Assembly: GCA_044433365.1 (NCBI GenBank)
Contig: JAWXTR010000037.1
Location: 1-25,326, forward strand
Origin: CAMQVM01 sp044433365
GTDB lineage: Bacteria; Bacteroidota; Bacteroidia; Bacteroidales; Rikenellaceae
DNA: 25,326 nucleotides
Reading direction: 5' to 3'
Shown: in pieces, positions 1-7,163 of the stretch
Layout of the letters: each line of letters starts with the position of its first letter
Position numbering within the stretch: position 1 is the first letter of the stretch
Notes under the pieces: model-generated
Database searches by the model: none
What the model was told of the DNA's origin: nothing
What the model saw: the letters and a program-made list of their open reading frames with translations, nothing else
Translations under genes and position numbers: made by a program

Positions 1-433
1 CGCCAATGCGAGCTCCCGCCTTTGCTTGTTGAGCACCTAAGATAAGCGACTCTTTAGTGACTTTAAGAAGCTTCTTAACTTCGTCAGAAACCTCTCCTAC
101 AGCAAATGTATATGCTGAATCACCATAGTAACCATTCATGTAAGTGCCACAATCAACAGAAACAATATCTCCCTCTTTAAAAACATAAGAGGAAGGAATA
201 CCATGAACCACCTGCTCATTAACCGAAATACAGAGCGATGCAGGGAAACCATATAAACCAAGAAAGCCTGGTAAAGCACCATGAGAACGGATAAACTCCT
301 CAGCCTTTTCGTCCAAAAACTTAGTTGTCACACCAGGAGCTACTAGAGTCCCTACGTAAGCTAGAGTTTTTGAAACAAGAAGGTTGTTCTCACGAAGCAG
401 TTCGACTTGCTCGGCATTTTTTAATTCTATCAT
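1..433 (-). CDS. map: Methionine aminopeptidase, type I (3' end cut off by window edge)
   Basis: This cytosolic metalloprotease removes the initiator methionine from nascent proteins. The start ATG is at 431-433 and about 144 residues are visible; the C-terminal part lies beyond position 1. The N-terminus reads MIELKNAEQVELLRENN. Visible pita-bread-fold landmarks are VVHGIP (His77) and the metal-binding aspartates in VSVDCG (Asp94) and GYYGDSAYTF (Asp105). The remaining His and Glu metal ligands of the family are outside the window. It follows secY by 78 bases, the usual secY-map order of the spc/alpha ribosomal operon, so co-transcription with secY is likely. No truncation other than the window edge is evident. 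Confidence 0.95.
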   Translation of the reverse strand, partial: MIELKNAEQVELLRENNLLVSKTLAYVGTLVAPGVTTKFLDEKAEEFIRSHGALPGFLGLYGFPASLCISVNEQVVHGIPSSYVFKEGDIVSVDCGTYMNGYYGDSAYTFAVGEVSDEVKKLLKVTKESLILGAQQAKAGARIG

Positions 434-511
434 CTTATAAAGAACGTTAGGGTAGTTTATAAAAATGGATTATCCACATTATAAAGTTCCCGTTAGTGTA
501 TATAGATTACT

Positions 512-1831
512 CTATCTACGACCTTGGATTCTACCACTCTTCATTAAACCGTCATAATGACGAAGAAGAAGGTAACTTTCTACCTGTTTAAGGGTATCAA
601 GTACAACACCTACTAAGATAAGCAGCGAAGTACCTCCAAAGAATAGAGCAAATTGGTTATTCACACCAAGTTTTGTAGCAATTGCAGGAAGGATTGCAAC
701 GATAGCTAAGAAAAGCGAGCCGGGGAATGTAATTCTCGACATCACGACATCTAAATATTCAGCTGTGTTAGCACCAGGCTTAACACCCGGAATAAATCCA
801 CCGTTACGTTTCATATCATCACTCATAGCCATCGGATTTACTGTGATAGCTGTGTAGAAATATGTAAATGCTACTACCATTACTGCAAATACAAAGTTGT
901 ACCAAAAACCTGTAAAGTCAGAGAAAGTAGCTGCAAAACCTTTACCCCAATCAAATCTATCAAAGAAAAGAGGAATAAACATTAGTGCCTGCGCAAAGAT
1001 AATAGGCATAACCCCAGCAGAGTTAATTTTTAGAGGGATGTACTGACGTGCACCACCTTGTTGCTTATTACCAACGATACGCTTAGCATACTGCACAGGA
1101 ATCTTACGAGTAGCTTGAACTAGTGCAATACAAGCTGCAAAGATAAAGAAAAGAACAACCAACTCGGCAACAAGCATAACTAAACCACCAGTTGTTTCTG
1201 TCATTCTAGTATTAAACTCTGCAAGTAGAGAGTGTGGAAGACGTGCTACGATACCAACCATAATGATTAGCGATACACCATTACCAATACCTTTATCAGT
1301 GATTTTCTCACCTAGCCACATCACAAACATAGTACCTGCAATAAGTACAATTGTTGATGTTACTAAGAACAGAATACTGTCAGGGCCAAAAATAAATGCG
1401 CTACCCATAGTCATTCTAAGGTTAGCAAGATAAGCAGGAGCCTGAACTAAAAGTACACCAATTGTCAGGTATCTTGTCCATTGGTTAAGCTTTCTACGAC
1501 CACTTTCACCCTCTTTTTGTAATTTCTGGAAGTAAGGAACCAAAATTCCCATCAACTGAATAACAATAGAGGCCGAGATATATGGCATAATACCTAATGC
1601 GAAAATAGAAGCATTACTAAATGCTCCCCCTGAGAAGATATTAAGAAGGTCAAGTAGACCATTGCCTTCAACTTGACTTTGTAGATTACTCAACTCCATA
1701 GGGTTGATACCAGGAAGGGTAACAAAACTTCCCAATCTATAGATTAATAAAAGACCACAAGTATAGATAATTCTATTGCGTAGCTCCTCAATCTTGTAGA
1801 TGTTTTTTAGAGTTTCGATAAGTTTTTTCAT
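512..1831 (-). CDS. secY: Protein translocase subunit SecY
   Basis: This is the pore-forming inner-membrane subunit of the SecYEG translocon, which exports unfolded proteins and inserts membrane proteins. At 439 residues it has the usual bacterial length, with about ten hydrophobic segments. Visible landmarks are the first membrane helix with the IYRLGSFVTLPGIN stretch (about residues 30-43), the plug/TM2 region (about 58-98) with GIMPYISASIVIQLM, and the cytoplasmic C5 loop with IPGVKPGANTAEYL. It lies downstream of rplO and upstream of map. The 80-base rplO-secY spacer carries a 9-bp hairpin. The sequence around its start codon is identical over 20 bases to that of fabH. The start MKKLIETLKN is the natural one. 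Confidence 0.98.
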   Translation of the reverse strand: MKKLIETLKNIYKIEELRNRIIYTCGLLLIYRLGSFVTLPGINPMELSNLQSQVEGNGLLDLLNIFSGGAFSNASIFALGIMPYISASIVIQLMGILVPYFQKLQKEGESGRRKLNQWTRYLTIGVLLVQAPAYLANLRMTMGSAFIFGPDSILFLVTSTIVLIAGTMFVMWLGEKITDKGIGNGVSLIIMVGIVARLPHSLLAEFNTRMTETTGGLVMLVAELVVLFFIFAACIALVQATRKIPVQYAKRIVGNKQQGGARQYIPLKINSAGVMPIIFAQALMFIPLFFDRFDWGKGFAATFSDFTGFWYNFVFAVMVVAFTYFYTAITVNPMAMSDDMKRNGGFIPGVKPGANTAEYLDVVMSRITFPGSLFLAIVAILPAIATKLGVNNQFALFFGGTSLLILVGVVLDTLKQVESYLLLRHYDGLMKSGRIQGRR

Positions 1832-1865
1832 ACGTTTATATTAGTTTTAGCTTTCGTATGGAAAG

Positions 1866-1899
1866 GCACAAAGACAAACCATTCAATCTATCTTTGTGC
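1866..1899 (-). other. Intercistronic hairpin between rplO and secY
   Basis: The arms GCACAAAGA (1866-1874) and TCTTTGTGC (1891-1899) form a perfect 9-bp stem around a 16-base loop in the rplO-secY spacer. There is no U-tract after it in the direction of transcription, so it does not look like an ordinary intrinsic terminator. An mRNA-processing or stability role is possible but is only inference. Confidence 0.5.
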
Positions 1900-1911
1900 A
1901 TTTACGTCTAA

Positions 1912-2358
1912 TTAAAGTATTGTAGCTGTTCCACCTTGAGCCTCAATAGCAGCAGCTGCGCTTTTTGAGAAGGCATGAACTGTAACATCTAACTTCACTG
2001 AAAGTGTGCCAGTGCCCAAAATCTTAACTTTATCATTTTTAGATGCTAGACCCACTTGAGCAAGAACATCCATGTTGATTTCAGTTAAACTATATTTTTC
2101 AGCAACTTCGTTTAAGCTAACAAGGTTGATAGCTTTAAATTCAATACGATTGATGCTATTAAAACCAAATTTTGGAAGACGGCGTTGAAGTGGCATTTGA
2201 CCACCCTCAAAACCTCTCTTACGAGAATATCCCGAACGAGATTTAGCACCTTTATGACCACGTGTTGAAGTTCCACCATGTCCAGAGCCTTGACCACGAC
2301 CAATTCTCTTTTCAGATTTAGTTGAACCTGCAGCAGGTTTTAAATTACTTAAATTCAT
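1912..2358 (-). CDS. rplO: 50S ribosomal protein L15
   Basis: L15 is a late-assembly protein of the large ribosomal subunit that binds 23S rRNA. The 148-residue product starts MNLSNLKPAAGSTKSEKRIGRG. It has the glycine- and basic-rich N-terminal arm (RIGRGQGSGHGGTSTRGHKGAKSR, residues about 18-41) that threads into rRNA, then GFEGGQMPLQRRLPKFGF, the family signature. Length is normal. Upstream rpmD is separated from it by an unusually long 138-base AT-rich spacer with no gene and no convincing promoter. Downstream comes secY, the standard spc order. Confidence 0.98.
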   Translation of the reverse strand: MNLSNLKPAAGSTKSEKRIGRGQGSGHGGTSTRGHKGAKSRSGYSRKRGFEGGQMPLQRRLPKFGFNSINRIEFKAINLVSLNEVAEKYSLTEINMDVLAQVGLASKNDKVKILGTGTLSVKLDVTVHAFSKSAAAAIEAQGGTATIL

Positions 2359-2496
2359 TATTGTACGGTATAACGGAAACTTCTAATGCTGGATTTAAAG
2401 CTTTCCATTTCTTTCTATCTATTTATAAAATATAAATGAAATATCAAAAGAATAAATACTTAAACCCTATTATAGAACCCTCCTAAAGATTATAAA

Positions 2497-2679
2497 TTAC
2501 TTTACTTCTTCTGTCTTAACAAGGTGTGCTACTTTAGCAACCATGCCAAGAATAATAGGTGATGCTTCGTGCTCAACTGCTTGGTTAACTTTACGTAGAC
2601 CAAGAGAGTCTAAGTTAGTTTTTTGACGCTTAGTTGCACCTATTCTACTTTTAACTTGTGTGATTAAAATTCTAGCCAT
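2497..2679 (-). CDS. rpmD: 50S ribosomal protein L30
   Basis: L30 is a small large-subunit protein. The 60-residue sequence MARILITQVKSRIGATKRQK carries the signature in which a short beta strand is followed by the conserved SxIG...K run, then LGLRKVNQAVEHEASPIILGMVAKVAHLV, matching bacterial L30 over its full length. It sits 14 bases downstream of rpsE, in the usual rpsE-rpmD-rplO order. Its C-terminal EEVK tail is short and acidic/basic but not unusual. Confidence 0.97.
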   Translation of the reverse strand: MARILITQVKSRIGATKRQKTNLDSLGLRKVNQAVEHEASPIILGMVAKVAHLVKTEEVK

Positions 2680-2693
2680 GAGTATAAATAAGA

Positions 2694-3215
2694 TTAACCG
2701 TTAAACACTTTATTTAAAGAGATACCTCTTACCTCTGCAATGCTATAAGCATCACGAAGCTCAGAAAGAGCTTTAACTGTAGCTTTCACTAAGTTGTGAG
2801 GATTTGACGAACCTTTACTCTTTGCAAGTACATTATGAATACCAACGCTCTCTAATACTGCACGCATCGCACCACCGGCGATAACACCAGTACCTTTTGC
2901 AGCTGGTTTGATAATCACTTGAGAACCACTAAAACGTGACTCTTGAGAGTGAGGAATAGTACCTTTTAAAACAGGAACTTTAATTAAATTTTTCTTAGCA
3001 TCTTCTACACCTTTAGCAATAGCTGAAGTAACCTCGTTTGCTTTACCTAGACCGAAACCTACGATACCATTTTCGTTACCAACTACAACAATTGCAGAAA
3101 AGCTAAATGTACGACCCCCTTTTGTTACCTTAGTAACACGTTGGATGCTAACTAGTCTATCTTTAAGCTCTAGGTCGCTTGTTCTTACTTTTTTTATGTT
3201 TGAATTCACAGACAT
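2694..3215 (-). CDS. rpsE: 30S ribosomal protein S5
   Basis: S5 is a small-subunit protein near the mRNA entry channel that contributes to decoding fidelity and helicase action. The 173-residue product has the N-terminal double-stranded RNA-binding-like domain (about residues 18-82), recognisable from RLVSIQRVTKVTKGGRTFSF and GIVGFGLGKANEVTSAIAKG. The C-terminal domain contains GVIAGGAMRAVLESVGIHNVLAKSKGSSNPHN. Length is typical. It is 6 bases downstream of rplR and followed by rpmD, so translation in this block is probably coupled. Confidence 0.98.
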   Translation of the reverse strand: MSVNSNIKKVRTSDLELKDRLVSIQRVTKVTKGGRTFSFSAIVVVGNENGIVGFGLGKANEVTSAIAKGVEDAKKNLIKVPVLKGTIPHSQESRFSGSQVIIKPAAKGTGVIAGGAMRAVLESVGIHNVLAKSKGSSNPHNLVKATVKALSELRDAYSIAEVRGISLNKVFNG

Positions 3216-3221
3216 TATTTC

Positions 3222-3584
3222 TTAAAATTTAAGGCCAGCCTCACGTGCAGCTTCGGCTAACATTTTTACTCTTCCATGATATAGGTAACCGTTACGGTCG
3301 AAAGCGACAGTAGTGATACCTTTTTCGATTGAACGCTTAGCAGCTAACTTACCAACTACAGTAGCAACTTCGATTTTTGATTTGCCCTCAACTTCAGCAG
3401 CGATCTCTTTATCTGAAGAGCTAGCATAAACTAAAGTTACACCGTTTAAATCATCGATTAATTGAACGTAAATTTGCTTGTTGCTTCTGAATACAGACAT
3501 TCTTGGTCTTTCAACAGAACCGCTAACCACTTTACGAATACGCATTTTAATGCGATTTCTTCTTTCTATTTTATTAAGTGCCAT
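3222..3584 (-). CDS. rplR: 50S ribosomal protein L18
   Basis: L18 binds 5S rRNA and helps attach the central protuberance to the large subunit. The 120-residue protein starts MALNKIERRNRIKMRIRK, a basic arm that contacts 5S rRNA. Next come RPRMSVFRSNKQIYVQLIDD and the C-terminal signature FDRNGYLYHGRVKMLAEAAREAGLKF. Length and ending are those of the bacterial family. It lies 11 bases downstream of rplF and 6 bases upstream of rpsE. Confidence 0.98.
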   Translation of the reverse strand: MALNKIERRNRIKMRIRKVVSGSVERPRMSVFRSNKQIYVQLIDDLNGVTLVYASSSDKEIAAEVEGKSKIEVATVVGKLAAKRSIEKGITTVAFDRNGYLYHGRVKMLAEAAREAGLKF

Positions 3585-3595
3585 ATCCGATTTTA

Positions 3596-4153
3596 TTATT
3601 TAGCATTAGCAGACTTACCAGCCTTACGACGAAGAACTTCACCAACGAATTTAATACCTTTACCTTTGTAAGGCTCTGGTTTACGTAGTGAGCGAATTTT
3701 CGCAGCCACTTGACCGATTAATTGTTTGTCTGTAGATTTTAAAGTAACAATAGGGTTACCTTTTTTCTCTGTTACAGCTGTTACGTTAACTTCAGCAGGA
3801 ATTTCAAAGAAGATATCGTGTGAGTAACCAAGACTCATCTCTAATAGTTGTCCTTTTGCCTCTGCTTTGTAACCTACGCCGACAAATTCTTGTTTAATTT
3901 CGTATCCTGAAGATACACCTACAACCATGTTGTTGATAAGCGAACGGTAAAGTCCGTGCATCGAACGGTGACGTGGTTGATTTGTTGGGCGTTCTACTAC
4001 TAACACACCATCCTCAATTTTAACAGCAATATCGCTATCAACTTTTTGAGTTAGTGTTCCAAGAGGCCCTTTCACGCTTACTACATTATCAGGAGTAACT
4101 GTTACCGTTACACCTGCTGGTAAGTTTACAGGTAATTTTCCAATTCTTGACAT
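3596..4153 (-). CDS. rplF: 50S ribosomal protein L6
   Basis: L6 is a two-domain large-subunit protein near the sarcin-ricin loop. The 185-residue product begins MSRIGKLPVNLPAGVTV and shows the two repeated alpha/beta domains. The second ends in the family signature EPYKGKGIKFVGEVLRRKAGKSANAK. Length is usual. What is unusual is the upstream junction: the stop of rpsH is 276 bases away instead of a few bases, and a dispersed repeat (4232-4428) fills most of that gap. Transcription must pass through the repeat or restart after it; I see no convincing promoter in 4154-4231. Confidence 0.98.
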   Translation of the reverse strand: MSRIGKLPVNLPAGVTVTVTPDNVVSVKGPLGTLTQKVDSDIAVKIEDGVLVVERPTNQPRHRSMHGLYRSLINNMVVGVSSGYEIKQEFVGVGYKAEAKGQLLEMSLGYSHDIFFEIPAEVNVTAVTEKKGNPIVTLKSTDKQLIGQVAAKIRSLRKPEPYKGKGIKFVGEVLRRKAGKSANAK

Positions 4154-4231
4154 TTCGTTTTTTTTTAAATTTTTCTTACCGTTTAAAAAATATTTCTAAT
4201 AACTAGAAAGTTTTATAAACTCTTAATTACT
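4154..4231. other. Short spacer between repeat A and rplF, with a 6-bp hairpin
   Basis: This AT-rich leader of rplF contains a 6-bp hairpin (TTTCTA at 4193-4198, TAGAAA at 4204-4209). I found no TAnnTTTG promoter motif and no open frame here. Confidence 0.4.
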
Positions 4232-4428
4232 AATGCGAATAAAGGTGTGAAATTTTTGAGCTACTTTCAACTTTTTTTTTGCAATTAGAGTTATAAAAAA
4301 TAACTTTAATTAATGCTTTTTTAAAAAAGCACGCCCAAAGGGCTGGCAAAAATCGCTGAGTTTTCACTCACGGCTTCGCTCCGCTCGCTATAAGCGGAAG
4401 AAGGGTTTTCAACCCTTTAATTGGCATT
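4232..4428. repeat. Repeat A, copy 1: MITE-like element inserted in the spc operon
   Basis: This 197-bp block is repeated at 18684-18878 (about 85% identical by eye). Its ends are imperfect inverted repeats: the left end starts AATGCGAATAAAGG and the right end finishes CCTTTAATTGGCATT. Inside are a 16-bp palindrome (4315-4330), GCCC-AAA-GGGC (4333-4343), CCGCT...AGCGG (4381-4397) and AAGGGTT-TTC-AACCCTT (4401-4417). It has no coding potential. The right end lies one base from the rpsH stop codon (4430-4432). A non-autonomous transposon (MITE) or a structured RNA element would both fit; no transposase is nearby and no target-site duplication is clear. Confidence 0.75.
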
Positions 4429-4429
4429 T

Positions 4430-4828
4430 CTAGTAAATATAACACAAAACCTCACCACCTACTTTTGAAGCACGAGCCTCTTTGTCTGTGATAATGCCTT
4501 TTGATGTTGTTAAGATAGCGATACCAAGACCGTTAAGCACACGTGGCATAGTATCCACTGAAGTGTACTGACGTAAACCTGGACGGCTCACTCTCTTTAA
4601 ACATTTGATAGCTGGAAGTTTTGTTTGAGGATGGTATTTAAGAGCAATCTTAATTGTCTCAAAACCTTTCTCATCCTTCTCAAACTTGTAAGCCAAGATA
4701 TAACCTTGTTCGTGTAGAATTCTGGTCATCTCTTTTTTCATCTTTGATGCAGGAGCTTCAACCACTTTGTGGTTGGCTTTCACCGCGTTTCTAATCCTTG
4801 TTAGAAAATCTGCAATTGGATCAGTCAT
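4430..4828 (-). CDS. rpsH: 30S ribosomal protein S8
   Basis: S8 is a primary 16S rRNA-binding protein and, in E. coli, the translational repressor of the spc operon. The open frame extends upstream to 4870, but the family start is MTDPIADFLTRIRNA, so I place the start at 4828, giving 132 residues. The C-terminus has the signature GIITDKEARASKVGGEVLCYIY and is complete. The gene is unusually isolated: 482 bases separate it from rpsN upstream and 276 bases from rplF downstream. A perfect 16-bp palindrome (4856-4871) lies 27 bases ahead of its start codon. The sequence itself gives no sign of pseudogenisation. Confidence 0.97.
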   Translation of the reverse strand: MTDPIADFLTRIRNAVKANHKVVEAPASKMKKEMTRILHEQGYILAYKFEKDEKGFETIKIALKYHPQTKLPAIKCLKRVSRPGLRQYTSVDTMPRVLNGLGIAILTTSKGIITDKEARASKVGGEVLCYIY

Positions 4829-5310
4829 TGTTATTTTATTAAAAATATAATTTTTGGTGCAATATTGCACCGAGTTTGCTTAATATACGCTACTAAAGCG
4901 GTATTTGAACCACAACTTAAATGAAAACCATTTTAGTAATCAGGTAAATAGAGCCTCAAAAACAGCCCAAAGGTAATGCTTTTTCCGTTATAAAACAAGA
5001 AATTATTCATTTTTTCAAGAAAAAAATGAATTTATAGGGTGAAAAACAGTAATTTACGCTAAATAAAGCATTTTTCAACCATTTTTAGCTTTTTTTTGCC
5101 GAAAAAATATATGTAGCGGAATTAGGATGTTAAATAAGAAAACTCTCTTTTAGTGGTCGAATTTTGTTGAGCCTTAGATATTTGTTTACTAAGAGATATC
5201 CGAAAACTCAAAAAATAAAATAAGCATAGGCACACCCACAAAAAAACATTAATTTTGCAGATATGCCTTTACACTTTGCTTATGTATATAACAGGGAACC
5301 CTGTATCAGT
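4829..5310. other. Long gene-free gap between rpsN and rpsH
   Basis: This 482-base AT-rich stretch inside the ribosomal operon has no credible gene; a plus-strand frame at 5255-5485 is mainly the complement of rpsN. It holds a compact hairpin just after the rpsN stop (ACAGGG-AA-CCCTGT, 5291-5304) and an imperfect inverted repeat (5220-5232 with 5264-5283). It also holds an AT hairpin (5005-5016 with 5019-5031) and the palindrome ahead of rpsH. A weak minus-strand promoter-like pair (TTG-N21-TATTTTTTG, about 5209-5241) is possible but below the quality of the other promoters in the window. It resembles a degraded insertion or a secondary transcription start region. Confidence 0.5.
4856..4871. 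promoter_or_regulatory. 16-bp perfect palindrome upstream of rpsH
   Basis: GGTGCAATATTGCACC reads the same on both strands. It could be a protein-binding operator or, in the mRNA, a 6-bp hairpin with an AUAU loop 27 bases before the rpsH start codon. S8 is a known autoregulator in other bacteria, but no resemblance to the 16S rRNA S8 site is claimed here. Confidence 0.4.
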
Positions 5311-5580
5311 CTACCAACTTGCTTTCTTAACACCTGGTATTAAACCAGCTGAAGCCATTTCACGAAATTGGATACGGCTGATTCCAAACATTCTCATATA
5401 TCCTTTTGGACGACCTGTAAGTTTACAACGGTTGTGTAAACGAATAGGATTCGAGTTGCGTGGAAGAGCTGCTAGTCCTGCATAATCGCCTGCCTCTTTC
5501 AAAGCTTCACGCTTTGCAGCATAACGATCTACTAATTTCTGACGCTTAGCTTCGCGTGCTTTCATTGATTCTTTAGCCAT
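5311..5580 (-). CDS. rpsN: 30S ribosomal protein S14 (zinc-free, long form)
   Basis: S14 is a small-subunit head protein. The 89-residue product MAKESMKAREAKRQKLVDRY ends in GRPKGYMRMFGISRIQFREMASAGLIPGVKKASW, the family ending. The zinc-type CxxC pairs are absent (NRCKLTGRPKG has a single Cys), so this is the longer C-minus form that does not depend on zinc. It is 51 bases downstream of rplE. The usual immediate neighbour rpsH is displaced by a 482-base gap, and a short hairpin sits directly after the stop codon. Confidence 0.98.
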   Translation of the reverse strand: MAKESMKAREAKRQKLVDRYAAKREALKEAGDYAGLAALPRNSNPIRLHNRCKLTGRPKGYMRMFGISRIQFREMASAGLIPGVKKASW

Positions 5581-5631
5581 ATTCTCTTAAACTTGAAAGT
5601 TTGAATAAATATTTTACCTTATACTGATTAA

Positions 5632-6192
5632 TTAAGCCTCAGCTCTGTTGCTTTTGAATGGAATACCAAATGCTTTCAACAATGCGTGAGCCTCTTTATC
5701 AGTTTTTGCAGTAGTTACAAAAGTCATCTCAACACCAAGAATTTTTGTCACCTTGTCGATGTCAATCTCTGGGAAAATGATTTGTTCTGTAATACCTAGA
5801 GTGTAGTTACCTTGACCATCAAATTTATCGCTTACGCCTTTGAAGTCACGGATACGTGGTAAAGAAATACAGATTAATCTCTCAAGATACTCATACATAC
5901 GGTCTTTTCTCAAAGTAACTTTAACACCGATAGGCATACCTTTACGAAGTTTAAAGTTAGAAATATCTTTCTTTGAGTAAGTTAGTACCGCTTTTTGACC
6001 AGCTATGATAGATAATTCTGATTGAGCAGTTTCGATTAATTTTTTATCTGATACTGCTTGACCGATACCTTGGTTGATAACGATCTTCTCTAAACGTGGA
6101 ACCTCCATGATGCTTTTGTAGCCGAACTCTTTAAGCAACTCTTGGCGAATCTCCTCGTTATATTTAGTTTTTAGTGAAGGTGTATATTCCAT
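5632..6192 (-). CDS. rplE: 50S ribosomal protein L5
   Basis: L5 binds 5S rRNA and forms part of the central protuberance. The 186-residue protein begins MEYTPSLKTKYNEEIRQELL and contains the signature block MEVPRLEKIVINQGIGQA (about residues 29-46). It also contains PIGVKVTLR and LGITEQIIFPEIDIDKV. Length is typical. Its ATG shares one base with the rplX stop (TAATG), indicating translational coupling. In E. coli the start of this gene is where S8 represses the spc operon; whether that holds here cannot be told by eye. Confidence 0.98.
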   Translation of the reverse strand: MEYTPSLKTKYNEEIRQELLKEFGYKSIMEVPRLEKIVINQGIGQAVSDKKLIETAQSELSIIAGQKAVLTYSKKDISNFKLRKGMPIGVKVTLRKDRMYEYLERLICISLPRIRDFKGVSDKFDGQGNYTLGITEQIIFPEIDIDKVTKILGVEMTFVTTAKTDKEAHALLKAFGIPFKSNRAEA

Positions 6193-6509
6193 TATTTGAT
6201 CTCCTCCCCTGATTTTTTAGCGTAACGAACTAATTTACCTTTCTCGTCCTCCTTACGTCCAATACGTGTTGGTTTACCTGTTTTAGGATCAACTGGCTGT
6301 AAGTTAGAGATGTGAATGGCAGCCTCTTTCTTAACGATACCGCCTTGTGGGTTTTGCGCACTAGGTTTAGTGTGCTTGCTCACCAAGTTTACACCCTCAA
6401 CGATAGCACGTTGCTTAGCAACAAGTACCTCAAGTACTTTACCTTGCTCGCCACGATGCTCACCTGAGTTTACGTAAACGGTATCACCCTTTTTAATATG
6501 CAATTTCAT
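6192..6509 (-). CDS. rplX: 50S ribosomal protein L24
   Basis: L24 is an early assembly initiator of the large subunit and has a KOW domain. In the 105-residue product the KOW motif is near the N-terminus (KLHIKKGDTVYVNSGEHRGEQGKVLEV, residues about 2-28). It is followed by the conserved VEGVNLVSKHTKPSAQNPQGGIVKKEAAIHISNLQ. Length is normal. It lies 18 bases downstream of rplN and overlaps the rplE start codon by one base. Confidence 0.98.
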   Translation of the reverse strand: MKLHIKKGDTVYVNSGEHRGEQGKVLEVLVAKQRAIVEGVNLVSKHTKPSAQNPQGGIVKKEAAIHISNLQPVDPKTGKPTRIGRKEDEKGKLVRYAKKSGEEIK

Positions 6510-6527
6510 CGTCTGTTAATTTTAAAA

Positions 6528-6893
6528 TTATAAAACTTCTGGAGCTAGCGATACTACTTTCATGTAAGAATCACGAAGCTCACGAGCAACAGGGCCGAAA
6601 ATACGTGTACCACGCATTTCACCTTGATTGTTAAGAAGCACTACAGCGTTGTCATCAAAGCGAATGTAAGAACCATCTGGACGACGAATCTCTTTCTTTG
6701 TACGAACAACAACTGCTTTAGAAACCGTACCTTTTTTAATATCTCCTGACGGTGTAGCACTTTTTACTGTTACTACAATTTTGTCACCGATAGAAGCATA
6801 ACGTCTTTTTGTACCTCCAAGAACACGGATACAAAGAACCTCTTTAGCTCCACTGTTATCAGCAACTAATAGTCTACTTTCTTGCTGTATCAT
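6528..6893 (-). CDS. rplN: 50S ribosomal protein L14
   Basis: L14 is a large-subunit protein at the subunit interface; ribosomal silencing factor RsfS binds it in other bacteria. The 121-residue protein starts MIQQESRLLVADNSGAKEVLCIRVLGG, the family N-terminus. It ends GTRIFGPVARELRDSYMKVVSLAPEVL, also family-typical. There are only two bases between the rpsQ stop and this start, so co-translation is expected. Confidence 0.98.
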   Translation of the reverse strand: MIQQESRLLVADNSGAKEVLCIRVLGGTKRRYASIGDKIVVTVKSATPSGDIKKGTVSKAVVVRTKKEIRRPDGSYIRFDDNAVVLLNNQGEMRGTRIFGPVARELRDSYMKVVSLAPEVL

Positions 6894-6895
6894 AA

Positions 6896-7150
6896 TTACT
6901 TAGCTTTCTCTAATATTTCAACTAATCTCCAGCATTTTGATTTGCTAAGAGGTCGTGTTTCCATAATTTTAACTGTATCACCTTCTGAGCACGAATTTGT
7001 CTCATCATGTGCAACTAATTTGGTAGTTTTATTCATAAACTTACCATAGATCGGATGCTTAACCTTTCTTTTGATAGCAACTACGATAGTTTTATCCATC
7101 TTATTGCTCACAACCACACCAATCCTCTCTTTTCTAAGATTTCTTTCCAT
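6896..7150 (-). CDS. rpsQ: 30S ribosomal protein S17
   Basis: S17 is an early 16S rRNA-binding protein with an OB fold. The 84-residue product shows RKERIGVVVSNKMDKTIVVAIKRKVKHPIYGK near the N-terminus (residues about 6-37) and GDTVKIMETRPLSKSKCWRLVEI near the C-terminus, both strong S17 signatures. Length is usual. It is 13 bases downstream of rpmC. Confidence 0.98.
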   Translation of the reverse strand: MERNLRKERIGVVVSNKMDKTIVVAIKRKVKHPIYGKFMNKTTKLVAHDETNSCSEGDTVKIMETRPLSKSKCWRLVEILEKAK

Positions 7151-7163
7151 TGTCTTAAAATAA

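Noticed and set aside
2112..2303. Second minus-strand frame inside rplO
   Set aside because: It is an out-of-frame shadow of the L15 coding sequence.
4333..4343. GCCC/GGGC hairpin plus nearby T-run in element A as an intrinsic terminator for the spc transcript
   Set aside because: The stem is 4 bp and the T-run is separated from it by GTGC; termination here would also cut off nine essential genes.
4430..4870. N-terminally extended rpsH starting at 4870
   Set aside because: The extra 14 residues are not family-like and would run through the palindrome; MTDPIADFLTRIRN at 4828 is the conserved S8 start.
5250..5257. TAATTTTG on the plus strand, a match to the -7 promoter element
   Set aside because: No TTG lies at the -33 distance and no plus-strand gene follows; a match of this size is expected by chance in AT-rich DNA.
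5255..5485. Plus-strand open frame of 76 codons over rpsN and the adjacent gap
   Set aside because: It is mostly the complement of a highly conserved ribosomal protein gene, and its product resembles nothing recognisable.
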